A stretch of DNA of 64,000 nucleotides from Chryseosolibacter sp044507775 (GTDB taxonomy: Bacteria; Bacteroidota; Bacteroidia; Cytophagales; Cyclobacteriaceae), in NCBI GenBank assembly GCA_044507775.1, contig JBIQIY010000001.1, positions 62,001-126,000 of the forward strand, given 5' to 3'. The notes below the pieces were generated by a model. It was not told where the DNA came from, made no database searches, and saw nothing but the letters and a program-made list of their open reading frames with translations. The position numbers were made by a program, and so were the translations under genes. Each line of letters starts with the position of its first letter. Within the stretch, counting starts at the first letter, position 1. Below are positions 6,983 to 15,630 of this stretch, piece after piece.

Positions 6983-9393
6983 TACAGCGCAGGAAACTTT
7001 TGCGGATCTGCTTCGCGCATCACAGCATACACTTTTTCGAACAGCTCCTCCGCGTTTGGCTTTGAAAAATAATCGCCATCTGATGCGTACGCGGGCCGGT
7101 GCTCCTTACCGGTGATGGTGATCGGCTTCGAATCCAGATACCGGTATCCGTCCTGAAGTTCGAGAACCTGCTGCATCATATACGACGTCGCTCCGCCGGG
7201 AACATCTTCATCCGCAAAAGCCACGCGACTCGTTTTCTTCAACGATTCGACAATTGTGTGATTCCGATCGAATGGAAGTAATGACTGAACGTCGATCACT
7301 TCACATGAGATGCCCGCCTCTTCGAGGGCTTGTGCTGCTTCCATCACGACGCGGCACATAGAGCCATACGTAACGATGGTAAAATCATCGCCTGTCCTGA
7401 GCACATCTGGCACACCGAGGGGAACAGTGAATTCGCCGACATTGTCAGGTAGTTTTTCTTTCAGCCGATATCCGTTCAGCGGTTCGATGATAATCGCGGG
7501 GTCATCGGATTGCAACATCGTGTTGTAAAATCCGGCGGCCTGTGTCATGTTGCGCGGCACGAGTAAATAAATTCCGCGCAGGCTGTGCAGGATCATTCCG
7601 ATAGGCGAGCCGGCATGCCAGACGCCTTCCAGCCGGTGGCCACGCGTGCGAATGATCAAGGGCGCTTTTTGGCCCGACTTTGTGCGGTAGCGCAAGGTTG
7701 CCAGATCATCCGACAACGTAGCGAGCGCGTAAATAAAATAATCCAGGTATTGAATCTCGGCAATCGGTCTTAATCCCCGCATGGCGAGGCCTATGCCCTG
7801 CCCGATGATGGTGCATTCGCGGATGCCCGTATCGGTTACGCGCAGTTCGCCGTGCTTTTGCTGCAATCCCGCAAAGCCCTGGTTCACATCGCCAATTTTG
7901 CCGACGTCTTCACCAAATGCGAGCACACGCGGATCGCGGGTGAGTGCGGCGTCAAAACACATGCGCAATACCTCGCGACCGTCGACGATGGAAGAATCAT
8001 CTGTGTACACCGGCTCAATGCGGTCAACCACTAACGCTGACTCATCGGATTCACTGTAAAGATGTGAGCTGTATCGCTCGAAGGTGTCGGTCTCGCATTG
8101 TCTGATCCACTCAATGAGGGCTTCACGCGACGCCAGATTAGAGTTACCGCGCAAAAGTCTCACTGCCTTTTTCGCAGCGCGCACGTTGTCGAGCCGCGTA
8201 GGATTGATCGCCTTCTTCAGCTCATCGCGAATCTCTTCAAGGCCGGCTTTCTCCGAGCTCTCTCCTTCCGCGCGAATAATGGTCTGCGTGATAAAGACTT
8301 GATCTTTCTTGATGTCGTGCATGAATGCTTTCCAGGCCCGGTCGCGTGCATCCTTCGCCGAAAGACGCGCTTCCCGCTCGATGCTGTCTACTTCTTCCGG
8401 AAGTACCATCACTTCCTGGATGATCCATTCGCGCATCTTCTTGTTACAATCGTACTCGGCTTCCCAGGCCAGGCGCTCTTTTGATTTGTAGCGCTCATGC
8501 GAACCCGAAGTTGAATGCCCCTGAGGTTGCGTGAGATCCTCGACATGCAGAAGCACCGGTACGTGCTCTTCACGGCAGATCCTCTCGGCCTTGTGGTATG
8601 CTTCGATAAGGGCCGGATAGTCCCAGCCTTTCACCGTCATGATCTCAAGCCCTTTCTCCGATTCAGTTCGCTGCATCCCGGCGAGAGCTTTCGATATACT
8701 TGATTTCGTTGTGTGATATTCCTGTGGAACCGAGATGCCGTAGCCGTCGTCCCAGACCGAAGTGAGCATCGGAACCTGCAAGACGCCCGCGGCATTGATC
8801 GCTTCGAGAAACATGCCTTCCGATGTCGATGCATTGCCGATCGTACCAAAGGCGATCTCGTTTCCGCTTCGCGACAAGTTTGTCAGCGAATGCAATCCCG
8901 GATTCTCGCGAAATAACTTTGATGCGTATGCGAGTCCCAGCAATCGCGGCATCTGTCCGGCGGTGGGAGAAATATCGCAGCTGCTGTTTTTTATTTCGGC
9001 GAGGTTCTTGAATTTCCCATTTTCATCCAGCATCCGTGTCGCATAATGTCCATTCATCTGTCGCCCCGCGGTGGCAGGGTCTGCTTCCACATCGGGATGC
9101 GCATATAACTGCGCGAAGTATTGCTGAACAGTCAACTCGCCGATCGCAAACATGAACGTCTGATCCCGGTAATAGCCGGCGCGGTGATCACCATTGCGAA
9201 AAACTTTTGACATCGCGATCTGCGCTACTTCTTTTCCATCGCCGAAGATGCCAAACTTGGCTTTGCCCATGAAGACCTCTTTACGGCCGATGAGGCTAGC
9301 CTCGCGACTCTCCACAGCCAGGCGATAATCCGATAGGATCTCTTTTACCCGTGCCTGTGGATATCTCGTTTTTGCTTCTTTCGTAATGCTCAA
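6979..9393 (-). CDS. Fused 2-oxoacid (branched-chain) dehydrogenase E1, alpha + beta
   Basis: 804 residues, TTG start (an in-frame stop lies a short way upstream and no ATG fits). Residues 1 to about 400 match the E1 alpha subunit and 450 to 804 the beta subunit (FGEDVGKIGDVNQGFAGLQ, ECTIIGQGIGLAMRGLRPI), fused into one chain. E1 decarboxylates 2-oxoacids with thiamine diphosphate and acylates the lipoyl domain of E2. The usual TPP motif GDG...NN appears as GNAS...DDGYG, a change I associate with this Bacteroidota fusion family. Substrate is most likely branched-chain 2-oxoacids. No E2 or E3 gene is adjacent. Confidence 0.88.
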   Translation of the reverse strand: MSITKEAKTRYPQARVKEILSDYRLAVESREASLIGRKEVFMGKAKFGIFGDGKEVAQIAMSKVFRNGDHRAGYYRDQTFMFAIGELTVQQYFAQLYAHPDVEADPATAGRQMNGHYATRMLDENGKFKNLAEIKNSSCDISPTAGQMPRLLGLAYASKLFRENPGLHSLTNLSRSGNEIAFGTIGNASTSEGMFLEAINAAGVLQVPMLTSVWDDGYGISVPQEYHTTKSSISKALAGMQRTESEKGLEIMTVKGWDYPALIEAYHKAERICREEHVPVLLHVEDLTQPQGHSTSGSHERYKSKERLAWEAEYDCNKKMREWIIQEVMVLPEEVDSIEREARLSAKDARDRAWKAFMHDIKKDQVFITQTIIRAEGESSEKAGLEEIRDELKKAINPTRLDNVRAAKKAVRLLRGNSNLASREALIEWIRQCETDTFERYSSHLYSESDESALVVDRIEPVYTDDSSIVDGREVLRMCFDAALTRDPRVLAFGEDVGKIGDVNQGFAGLQQKHGELRVTDTGIRECTIIGQGIGLAMRGLRPIAEIQYLDYFIYALATLSDDLATLRYRTKSGQKAPLIIRTRGHRLEGVWHAGSPIGMILHSLRGIYLLVPRNMTQAAGFYNTMLQSDDPAIIIEPLNGYRLKEKLPDNVGEFTVPLGVPDVLRTGDDFTIVTYGSMCRVVMEAAQALEEAGISCEVIDVQSLLPFDRNHTIVESLKKTSRVAFADEDVPGGATSYMMQQVLELQDGYRYLDSKPITITGKEHRPAYASDGDYFSKPNAEELFEKVYAVMREADPQKFPALY

Positions 9394-9659
9394 TGTGCTT
9401 TCTTTAAAGGTGACACTTCAATTGCAGGAGCTTCAGTCAGTTCAAAAATAGCCATATCCGGTTACCTTTCAAACCCGGCATGGTTCCCCCATCCGCAGCC
9501 CTGGCCCCTATATACCGCATATACGCGCACGCACCAAATTTTGTAAAGAGCGCACAGTAATTTCCCAAAAATATATATGCCATAAAAACCTTTTTTCGAA
9601 TACATTATTGGGTGTCTTTACTTAAGGCAAAAAAAAAGAAAACCGGACAGCGATTCTCT

Positions 9660-9667
9660 TATATTTG
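9660..9667 (+). promoter_or_regulatory. Promoter -7 element of the alanine dehydrogenase gene
   Basis: TATATTTG is an exact match to TAnnTTTG, 22 bp upstream of the ATG. No TTTG is visible at the expected -33 spacing. The rest of 9394-9688 holds no gene; it is AT-rich from about 9530. Confidence 0.5.
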
Positions 9668-9688
9668 AGTCCTCTAAAGACTCATCAC

Positions 9689-10804
9689 ATGACAATCGGA
9701 GTACCCAAAGAAATAAAAAATAATGAGAACCGCGTAGCGCTGACACCGGCCGGTACGCAGGAGCTCGTCAAGCGAGGCCACACCGTATACATTCAAAACA
9801 GCGCAGGGGAAGGAAGCGGTTTTAGCGATGCCGAATACACGGGAGCCGGCGCTAAATTGCTGCGCGATGCCACCGACATCTTTGGGATGTCTGACATGAT
9901 CATCAAGGTAAAAGAACCGATCGAACAGGAGTACGCACTCATCCGCAAAGAGCAACTCGTCTTCACTTACTTTCATTTTGCTTCTTATGAGCCCCTCACA
10001 AAAGCCATGGTCAAAAGCGGTGCGATCTGTCTCGCTTATGAAACCGTTGAGCGCGAAGACGGAAGTCTGCCGCTGCTGGTACCGATGTCAGAGGTAGCGG
10101 GCCGCATGGCAATCCAGGAAGGTGCCAAATACCTGGAGAAGCCCTTGAAAGGTAGAGGTATTCTCCTCGGTGGCGTCCCCGGTGTGCAGCCTGCGCGCGT
10201 TCTCATCCTGGGAGCGGGTATTGTCGGTACACATGCCGCCAAGATCGCTGCCGGAATGGGCGCCGACGTTACGGTTGTCGATGTCAATCTCCACCGACTG
10301 CGTTATCTCGACGACGTGATGCCGAAGAATGTGCACACAATGGTTTCAAATGAATACAGCATCCGGGAGATGGTAAAAGACACAGACCTTATCGTTGGGG
10401 CCGTGCTCATCCCCGGAGCGAAAGCTCCGCGACTGATTACAAGAGACATGCTCAAGCTGATGAGGCCGGGCACTGTTTTGGTTGACGTCGCTGTCGATCA
10501 GGGAGGGTGCATCGAAACCTGCACACCCACCACGCATGAAAATCCTACGTTCATCATCGACGATGTCGTCCACTACTGCGTCGCCAATATGCCTGGCGCG
10601 GTTCCCTATACCTCTACCCTTGCACTCACAAATGCTACGCTTCCATACGCGGTGCGACTCGCAAACTACGGATGGAAAAAAGCCTGCACAGACAACGCTG
10701 ATCTCAGGAATGGGTTGAATATCATCAATGGTCAGGTTGTGTATAAAGCCGTGGCAGATGCGGCTAATCTCCCCTACAAAGAAGTTTCGGAATTCCTCGG
10801 ATAA
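9689..10804 (+). CDS. ald: Alanine dehydrogenase
   Basis: NAD-dependent interconversion of L-alanine with pyruvate and ammonia in the cytoplasm. Starting at the ATG at 9689 gives MTIGVPKEIK and exactly 371 residues, the family norm; an earlier TTG at 9665 overlaps the -7 promoter box and is rejected. Active-site residues are present at the classical positions: Arg15, Lys75 and His96. The Rossmann motif GAGIVG is at residues 175-180, with Asp198 at the end of the second strand. It is a single-gene unit, with the next gene convergent. Confidence 0.95.
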   Translation: MTIGVPKEIKNNENRVALTPAGTQELVKRGHTVYIQNSAGEGSGFSDAEYTGAGAKLLRDATDIFGMSDMIIKVKEPIEQEYALIRKEQLVFTYFHFASYEPLTKAMVKSGAICLAYETVEREDGSLPLLVPMSEVAGRMAIQEGAKYLEKPLKGRGILLGGVPGVQPARVLILGAGIVGTHAAKIAAGMGADVTVVDVNLHRLRYLDDVMPKNVHTMVSNEYSIREMVKDTDLIVGAVLIPGAKAPRLITRDMLKLMRPGTVLVDVAVDQGGCIETCTPTTHENPTFIIDDVVHYCVANMPGAVPYTSTLALTNATLPYAVRLANYGWKKACTDNADLRNGLNIINGQVVYKAVADAANLPYKEVSEFLG

Positions 10805-10930
10805 TTCCAGGCGCATACCTGTTTGTGCGTTCTGAACCTGAAGTCTCGCGGCGAACACTCCGTCTGCCTCGTTTGACCTATTTCACACAACGAACAAGGG
10901 TTGTCACCTCGAGATGGGGGTCCGTTGGGC

Positions 10931-11380
10931 TCACCTTTCGGGAAACAGTGGCAGATCCTCCACCTGTGCTGTCTTTCTCTCCTGCCAATCGATACGAGCG
11001 CATAGGTGAATTAGTCCGTTGCTGACACAGATATATTCCGCCCGAAGTGTAGAATTGTACACCGCCGCCTGCGAGAGAACAGACTCCGACATCGGTTGCG
11101 TCGGAGCCTTGCATTCGACGATCATCCAGGGCTCTCCGCGGCGATTGTAGATAACGATATCAGTTCTCTTTCGCAGCTCGTTGTACAACAGGCCCCCTTC
11201 TACCCGGATCAAAGCGCGCGGATATTCTTTGTGCGTAATCAGGTAATTGACAAAATGCTGACGCACCCACTCTTCGGGCGTCAGAACGAGGTACTTTTTC
11301 CTTATCCCGTCAAAAATCCATATTTTTCCCTGCGCTTTCTTTAGCTTGAAATCAAATTCGGGCAGATTCAGTTTATACAT
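10931..11380 (-). CDS. HsdR N-terminal-like (PD-(D/E)XK fold) protein, 149 aa
   Basis: A short stand-alone protein resembling the N-terminal nuclease domain of type I restriction R subunits. The restriction-like core is seen as RTDIVIYNRRGEPWMIVECK, with the Asp and Glu-x-Lys of the PD-(D/E)XK motif. No helicase, HsdM or HsdS genes accompany it, so it is not part of a type I system. I recall such proteins beside holA in Bacteroidota genomes; here the neighbour is the divergent AMP nucleosidase gene. Nuclease activity is possible but untested. Confidence 0.8.
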   Translation of the reverse strand: MYKLNLPEFDFKLKKAQGKIWIFDGIRKKYLVLTPEEWVRQHFVNYLITHKEYPRALIRVEGGLLYNELRKRTDIVIYNRRGEPWMIVECKAPTQPMSESVLSQAAVYNSTLRAEYICVSNGLIHLCARIDWQERKTAQVEDLPLFPER

Positions 11381-11472
11381 AGAGACTGCAAAGTAAGGAA
11401 TCTGTAAGAAAGCACTGAAATGCGAGCGCTGAAGCCACCCCGCAGTTGGCCATCAAAATCCCAAGAAAAGGT

Positions 11473-12243
11473 ATGAAGACGAAACAGGAGATTGTGCAAA
11501 ACTGGTTACCGCGATATACAGGACAAGCACTCCATGAATTTGGACAATATATTCTGCTGACCAATTTCGAGAACTATGTGAAGATGTTTGCCGAGTTGCA
11601 CAACGTACCGGTTAATGGCCTTGACCGACCTATGCGCAGCGCCACCGCGGAAGGAATCACGATCATCAATTTCGGAATGGGAAGCCCGAATGCAGCCACA
11701 GTTATGGATTGCCTCAGTGCGGTAACCCCGAAGGCCGCGGTGTTCCTGGGAAAATGTGGCGGGCTGAAAAAGAAAAACAGCATTGGAGATCTCATCCTGC
11801 CGATCGCGGGAATCCGCGGTGAGGGTACGTCGAACGACTACCTGCCGCCTGAAGTTCCGGCATTACCGGCATTCGCACTTCAGAAAGCCATCTCGACTAC
11901 CATCCGCGATTTTGGACAGGACTACTGGACCGGAACGGTATACACCACGAACAGAAGGGTGTGGGAGTGGGATGAGGACTTCAAGGCCTATCTCCGGAAG
12001 ATTCGCGCGCAAGCGATCGACATGGAAACCGCAACGATCTTTTCAACCGCGTTTTACAACAAGATCCCGACGGGCGCCCTGCTCCTGGTTTCAGATCAGC
12101 CGATGGTACCGGAAGGGGTGAAGACCGAGATCAGCGACCTGTCTGTGACGAAGAATTTTGTTGAAGTTCACCTCAAGATCGGGATCGAATCGCTGAAGCA
12201 GTTGATCAACAACGGCATTACAGTGAAGCATTTGAGATACTGA
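11473..12243 (+). CDS. amn: AMP nucleosidase
   Basis: Hydrolyses AMP to adenine and ribose 5-phosphate. The start is the ATG at 11473 (MKTKQEIVQNWLPRYTG), preceded by AAAAGG; the earlier TTG at 11446 has no support. The 256-residue length matches the short, catalytic-domain-only form typical of Bacteroidota. The phosphorylase-fold motifs are visible: NFGMGSPNAAT, FLGKCGGL, the nucleoside-site segment QAIDMETATIF and LLVSDQP with the catalytic Asp. Divergent from the HsdR-like gene. Confidence 0.92.
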   Translation: MKTKQEIVQNWLPRYTGQALHEFGQYILLTNFENYVKMFAELHNVPVNGLDRPMRSATAEGITIINFGMGSPNAATVMDCLSAVTPKAAVFLGKCGGLKKKNSIGDLILPIAGIRGEGTSNDYLPPEVPALPAFALQKAISTTIRDFGQDYWTGTVYTTNRRVWEWDEDFKAYLRKIRAQAIDMETATIFSTAFYNKIPTGALLLVSDQPMVPEGVKTEISDLSVTKNFVEVHLKIGIESLKQLINNGITVKHLRY

Positions 12244-12365
12244 GTCCCGCTTTCTCCACTGCCTGTCCTGAGCCGCGCGATGGCGTTTTGCGGGAGGTCA
12301 AGGGCGAAGGATCTCATGAACGCAAGAGAAGCCACCATGCGCAGTCAATCGCAGATCTTCAACGG

Positions 12366-13706
12366 TCAACTTGTTTGCTTCGCGGCGGACAGGTGCTGCG
12401 CGGTAAGAACCTTCGGTTTCATGGGCATCAGAAACGCCAGTCCGATAATGAAATAAGCAGCCAGTCCGAGTGCGCTGTAGCGCATAGAGCCGGTGAGCTG
12501 ATTGATCAGTCCGTAGCTGAACGTGCCGAACACAATCGAAAGGTTATAGGTGACATCGTAAAAACTGAAATACGACGCGTGGTTGATGGTGTTCTGCGGT
12601 ATAAGTTTCGAATAAGTAGCGCGTGAAAGCGACTGAATCCCACCCATCACCATGCCGACGACGACGGCCAACGCGTAGAAGTGATATTCGTTCTGGACGA
12701 AATAGGCGGCGATGCAAATGCCAATCCAGATGTAGATCATGGTGAGCAGCGCGGTCTTGTTTCCTTTCGCCGTCGAGAGCCTGGCAAAAAGAAAAGCTCC
12801 CAGCGATCCCACGAGCTGGATAAGAAGGATAGTCGGAATCAGTTGCTTATCCTTCAGTTGGAGGACGTCTGTGCCAAAGAGGGCGGAGAGGTACATCACG
12901 GTCTGCACGCCCATGTTATAGAAAAAGTAAGCGATGAGAAAGCGCTTGAGGTCGGGTTGGGTTGAAAGACTCTTCCACACTTTGCGAATCTCGTGATAAC
13001 CCTTCGTCCATACGTTGCCGGCGGGTTTTAGTCCGTATGGGTTTTCCGGAAGGTACTTAAAGGGGATCAGCGAGAATCCGATCCACCACAGGCCGACAAG
13101 AAGAAAGCTGACGCGGGTTGCCTCACCCGCACTGGAGAAGCCAAATGCATCGGGATTCATGATGAGGATCATGGCGAGAATCATCATCAAGACACTGCCG
13201 TAATAGCCCATTGAGTAGCCTTGTGCGCTCGTGGCATTGTAGCGGTCGCGGGTGACGATTTCAGGGAGGAAAGCGTCGTAGAACACCAGGCTTCCCGAGT
13301 AACCGATGCTCGCTGTGATGGAAAAAAGGATTGCCATCCAGAGGGTGTTCACATCCGTGAAGAAAAACAGGCCCATGCAGGACAGCGCTCCCATCCACAC
13401 AAAAAACTTCATGAAGTTCTTTTTCTTTCCCGAGATATCGGCCATGCCGGAGAGTAGCGGAAGGATTGCGGCCACGATCAGGAACGACAGAGAGAGGGCG
13501 TATGAATACAGGTTTGAGTTCAGCAGGCTAAATCCGAGGAAGCGCACCATGTCGCTGTCACCGGTTTTTGCCACTTCCTTATAATAGATGGGAAAGATGG
13601 CTGAAATGATGACCAGAGCATAGACTGAGTTGGCCCAGTCGTACATATACCAGGCGCGGACGGTTCTACGATCATTTAAGGCTGGGGTGCTGGTAGTTGC
13701 GGCCAT
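12366..13706 (-). CDS. MFS transporter, UMF1 family
   Basis: 446 residues with about 12 hydrophobic segments. The N-terminal block WYMYDWANSVYALVI and the loop NSNLYSYALSLSF are hallmarks of the UMF1 (Atg22-like) subfamily of major facilitator transporters. Substrate unknown; amino-acid efflux is known only for the fungal vacuolar relatives. A conserved GGIQSLSRATYSKLIP segment lies in the C-terminal half. Single gene, convergent with amn, with 120 bp between that holds nothing recognisable. Confidence 0.88.
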   Translation of the reverse strand: MAATTSTPALNDRRTVRAWYMYDWANSVYALVIISAIFPIYYKEVAKTGDSDMVRFLGFSLLNSNLYSYALSLSFLIVAAILPLLSGMADISGKKKNFMKFFVWMGALSCMGLFFFTDVNTLWMAILFSITASIGYSGSLVFYDAFLPEIVTRDRYNATSAQGYSMGYYGSVLMMILAMILIMNPDAFGFSSAGEATRVSFLLVGLWWIGFSLIPFKYLPENPYGLKPAGNVWTKGYHEIRKVWKSLSTQPDLKRFLIAYFFYNMGVQTVMYLSALFGTDVLQLKDKQLIPTILLIQLVGSLGAFLFARLSTAKGNKTALLTMIYIWIGICIAAYFVQNEYHFYALAVVVGMVMGGIQSLSRATYSKLIPQNTINHASYFSFYDVTYNLSIVFGTFSYGLINQLTGSMRYSALGLAAYFIIGLAFLMPMKPKVLTAQHLSAAKQTS

Positions 13707-13792
13707 GGTTGACGAGGCGGCAATATAAAATATTATGCGACTGTTTTAGCGATACGACTACGGTGAATAGTGGGTTTGAGGATCATTTTAAA

Positions 13793-13824
13793 TTTGCAAA
13801 GCCTGTGATTTCTTGATTTATTTG
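13793..13824 (+). promoter_or_regulatory. Promoter of tRNA-Ser
   Basis: TTTG (13793-13796), a 20-nt spacer, then TTTATTTG (13817-13824), one mismatch from TAnnTTTG. The tRNA begins 15 bases downstream. A second exact -7-like box, TAAATTTG, overlaps the -33 box at 13789-13796. Confidence 0.5.
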
Positions 13825-13838
13825 TGCCCTTCTTTACT

Positions 13839-13926
13839 GGAGAGATGTCCGAGTGGTTTAAGGAGCACGCCTGGAAAGTGTGTATACCCCTAAAGGGTAT
13901 CCAGGGTTCGAATCCCTGTCTCTCCG
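13839..13926 (+). tRNA. tRNA-Ser (anticodon GGA)
   Basis: Acceptor stem GGAGAGA (13839-13845) pairs with TCTCTCC (13919-13925), discriminator G at 13926. The anticodon stem CACGC/GTGTG encloses loop CTGGAAA, giving anticodon GGA. A long variable arm (ACCCCTAAAGGGT) identifies it as a class II serine tRNA. T arm: CAGGG-TTCGAAT-CCCTG. CCA is not encoded. Its 3' end is duplicated downstream, see 14074-14090. Confidence 0.95.
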
Positions 13927-13927
13927 C
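13911..13927. repeat. Direct repeat copy 1, 3' end of tRNA-Ser
   Basis: AATCCCTGTCTCTCCGC; T-arm/acceptor 3' half of the tRNA plus one base. Identical to 14074-14090. Typical position of an integrase attachment core. Confidence 0.75.
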
Positions 13928-14044
13928 AACTCAAACAAGGCCGCAGACAGGGCTTTTGTTTTGGAGCGTTGCCAAGCTTGCTTGAGCGTAAGCGCAAAAA
14001 CAAAAGGGCTGGTGAGCGCAAGCGAACGTGGCATTGTTTGAGTT
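13928..14044. repeat. 117-bp imperfect inverted repeat directly after tRNA-Ser
   Basis: Outer arms AACTCAAACAA (13928-13938) and TTGTTTGAGTT (14034-14044) are perfect complements, and after one mismatch the pairing continues with GCC/GGC. Inner arms CTTTTGTTTT and AAAACAAAAG also pair. The whole segment could fold into one long hairpin or be a small mobile palindrome. A 13-base piece (CAACTCAAACAAG) recurs at 17859-17871. Confidence 0.65.
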
Positions 14045-14073
14045 AAGCCTCCCCCTTGAGGGATCACGTCAGT

Positions 14074-14090
14074 AATCCCTGTCTCTCCGC
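14074..14090. repeat. Direct repeat copy 2 of the tRNA-Ser 3' end
   Basis: Exact 17-bp copy of 13911-13927, 163 bp downstream, not part of any tRNA. It is followed by TTT, which is shared with the third copy at 17715-17728. Confidence 0.75.
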
Positions 14091-14181
14091 TTTAATGCGT
14101 TTTTTACCCTTTCTCAGCCACAATGGCGACCCCGTCGGTAGCCCATTTTATTCAGATAATTTAAGTGCCTTTTGACCTTCT

Positions 14182-14334
14182 ATGTCAAAAGGACCACTGC
14201 CAGCACGCCTTAAAAAACTCACCATCGATGATGTGAAAGTCACGCGCAACGGCGATGCCGTTGAGATTTATCTTCCCTTCAACAAATCCGATCCGCGCTA
14301 TCCTGCGTACTGGAAGACTTTGAACTACTTGTAG
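14182..14334 (+). CDS. Possible small protein, 50 aa
   Basis: Starts MSKGPLPARLKKLTIDD and ends YPAYWKTLNYL. Codon use and base composition look like the resident genes rather than the AT-rich island. Its ATG lies inside a perfect 9-bp inverted repeat (CCTTTTGAC 14168-14176, GTCAAAAGG 14184-14192). A terminator-like hairpin follows at 14402. No family recognised. It could be a real small gene or the surviving end of a larger one. Confidence 0.4.
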   Translation: MSKGPLPARLKKLTIDDVKVTRNGDAVEIYLPFNKSDPRYPAYWKTLNYL

Positions 14335-14401
14335 CTGCTGCAAGAAGGTTGGGCTGATTTGATTTAAAGACGGCTTAGTCGCAGAAAATGTGTAGTAAAG
14401 A

Positions 14402-14431
14402 AACCCGAGCCAATCTGGCCCGGGTTCTTTT
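14402..14431 (+). terminator. Terminator-like hairpin
   Basis: AACCCGAGCC (14402-14411) pairs with GGCCCGGGTT (14417-14426) with one mismatch and a 5-nt loop, followed by CTTTTA. It would end transcription of the 50-aa ORF. Confidence 0.55.
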
Positions 14432-14703
14432 AAGGGTCTAATCCTCCAACTTCCTTTGTGAAGTTTACTTTGATGCTTCAAGTATCTTTTGAAACGAATG
14501 CGCCTGCTGGATTTCGTTATTGTATGTGGATTTCCCTGACAGGTGTAACTCGATGCGTAATGTTTCTAATGTCTTTCTCCAATATGATGCGACTACGCTT
14601 TTTAAACCTGGCGATGTTACTCCTTTCTGATCCAATCAAGAGGATTTGCGCCGTGCGCCGGCGAATGTCCGTGCGTAGTTTCTTGTTCTTAATCGAGCTC
14701 AAC

Positions 14704-15106
14704 TTATCGCACTGAGGAAGTGCCCAAGATTTGCTTCAGCAAATCATCCAAGTATTTCGACGGAGGTCTACTTCCATTAGGGCCGTTAGCGTAGTCGATA
14801 ATCAAGACCCAGATAGTCACTCGAAGTTCTACTCGGCTTTACTGGTTTTAATAGATCGGCAGTCCTAGCGATATTATACTCCCCGATTTCTCCAACAAGG
14901 GTGGTCTCTATTCGTGGGCAGTCGTCATGATAATATCGGTGTCTGTATCCGCCACTTATTGTGTCTACAAATATTTTCTTGTACTCGTTAGACGTGCATA
15001 AACGTGATGGAAAAATTGTTGCAGAATACTCAGGTCAAAGCCAAGGGTTCCGACGTGAGCTAAAAAGGTTCTTTAGTGCAGCTTTCTCCTGTTCGTCTTT
15101 GGTTAC
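14704..15106 (-). pseudogene. Decayed gene (in-frame stop and frameshift), family not recognised
   Basis: Reading the minus strand from 15106 gives VTKDEQEKAALKNLFSS..., an in-frame TGA at 15035-15037, then PEYSATIFPSRLCTSNEYKK... continuing to LLKPVKPSR near 14830. There the sense shifts frame and goes on as VELRVTIWVLIIDYANGPNG... to a TAA at 14704-14706. The two halves join smoothly as one protein of roughly 130 residues, so this is a former gene with at least one nonsense and one frameshift change and no clear start. More remnants on the same strand occur at 14460-14702. I could not identify the family. Confidence 0.55.
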
Positions 15107-15630
15107 GTTACTCTAGTTTTTTATTTTCTATGGGTTTATGGTGAATATAGATTTCATGGCGGCTCGCCAGACTGTTGAAAGCGATGCAGCCTGCTTGCAA
15201 AAGTTAACCACATTGGTTAATTAACCAAATCGGTATACCTGCTATGTTTATCCAATGCCGAAAGAATTTTTCAGAATAAGGGAATAGCATCAATTATTCT
15301 CGCGTTCCTTGTAACGTCGACGTACTTTTGGCTGGAGCACATCGTGATCTATCAATACTCCCACATGAAGGCAATAGGATTAGCAACGTTTGTTTGTTAT
15401 TGTGCACTTGCGCTCCGTCAAGTATGCCGAACCTGGCGAACTGGCGCAGAATATGAATTTAATTGCTTTATTGATGGCATGAGAGAAAGACAAGGGTGCG
15501 ATGGAAATACTTCCTATAAAATATCCAAGTCCTCTATTAAAGGTTGAGTGGTTTGGTCATTAAAGGACGGGGTTTGGCGTAAAATCAAGTAATGTGTTAT
15601 ATTCAACATCGTAACTAAACCCCTCCTATT
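15107..15630. other. AT-rich accessory stretch without a confident gene
   Basis: An open frame around 15240-15547 on the plus strand encodes a hydrophobic segment (GIASIILAFLVTSTYFW) and a Cys-containing tail but has no usable start codon near its 5' end; it may be a fragment of a membrane protein gene. A cluster of TTAACC half-sites lies at 15204-15228. Confidence 0.4.
15204..15228. promoter_or_regulatory. Array of TTAACC half-sites with a 16-bp palindrome
   Basis: TTAACC (15204-15209), GGTTAA (15215-15220) and TTAACC (15221-15226). The last two form the perfect palindrome TTGGTTAATTAACCAA (15213-15228). The same half-site builds the palindrome at the toxin operon promoter (17318-17333), though with different spacing. 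Possible binding site for the island's XRE regulator; inference. Confidence 0.35.

Noticed and set aside
10346..10858. 170-aa minus-strand frame
   Set aside because: Antisense of alanine dehydrogenase.
10931..11380. Type I restriction system
   Set aside because: Only an HsdR N-terminal-like domain of 149 aa; no helicase, methylase or specificity genes.
14185..14481. 98-aa minus-strand frame
   Set aside because: Overlaps the 50-aa plus ORF and the terminator hairpin; codon pattern fits the plus strand better.
14458..14715. 85-aa plus and 61-aa minus frames
   Set aside because: Minus frame looks like remnant of decayed DNA (continues the pseudogene region), without a start; plus frame is its shadow.
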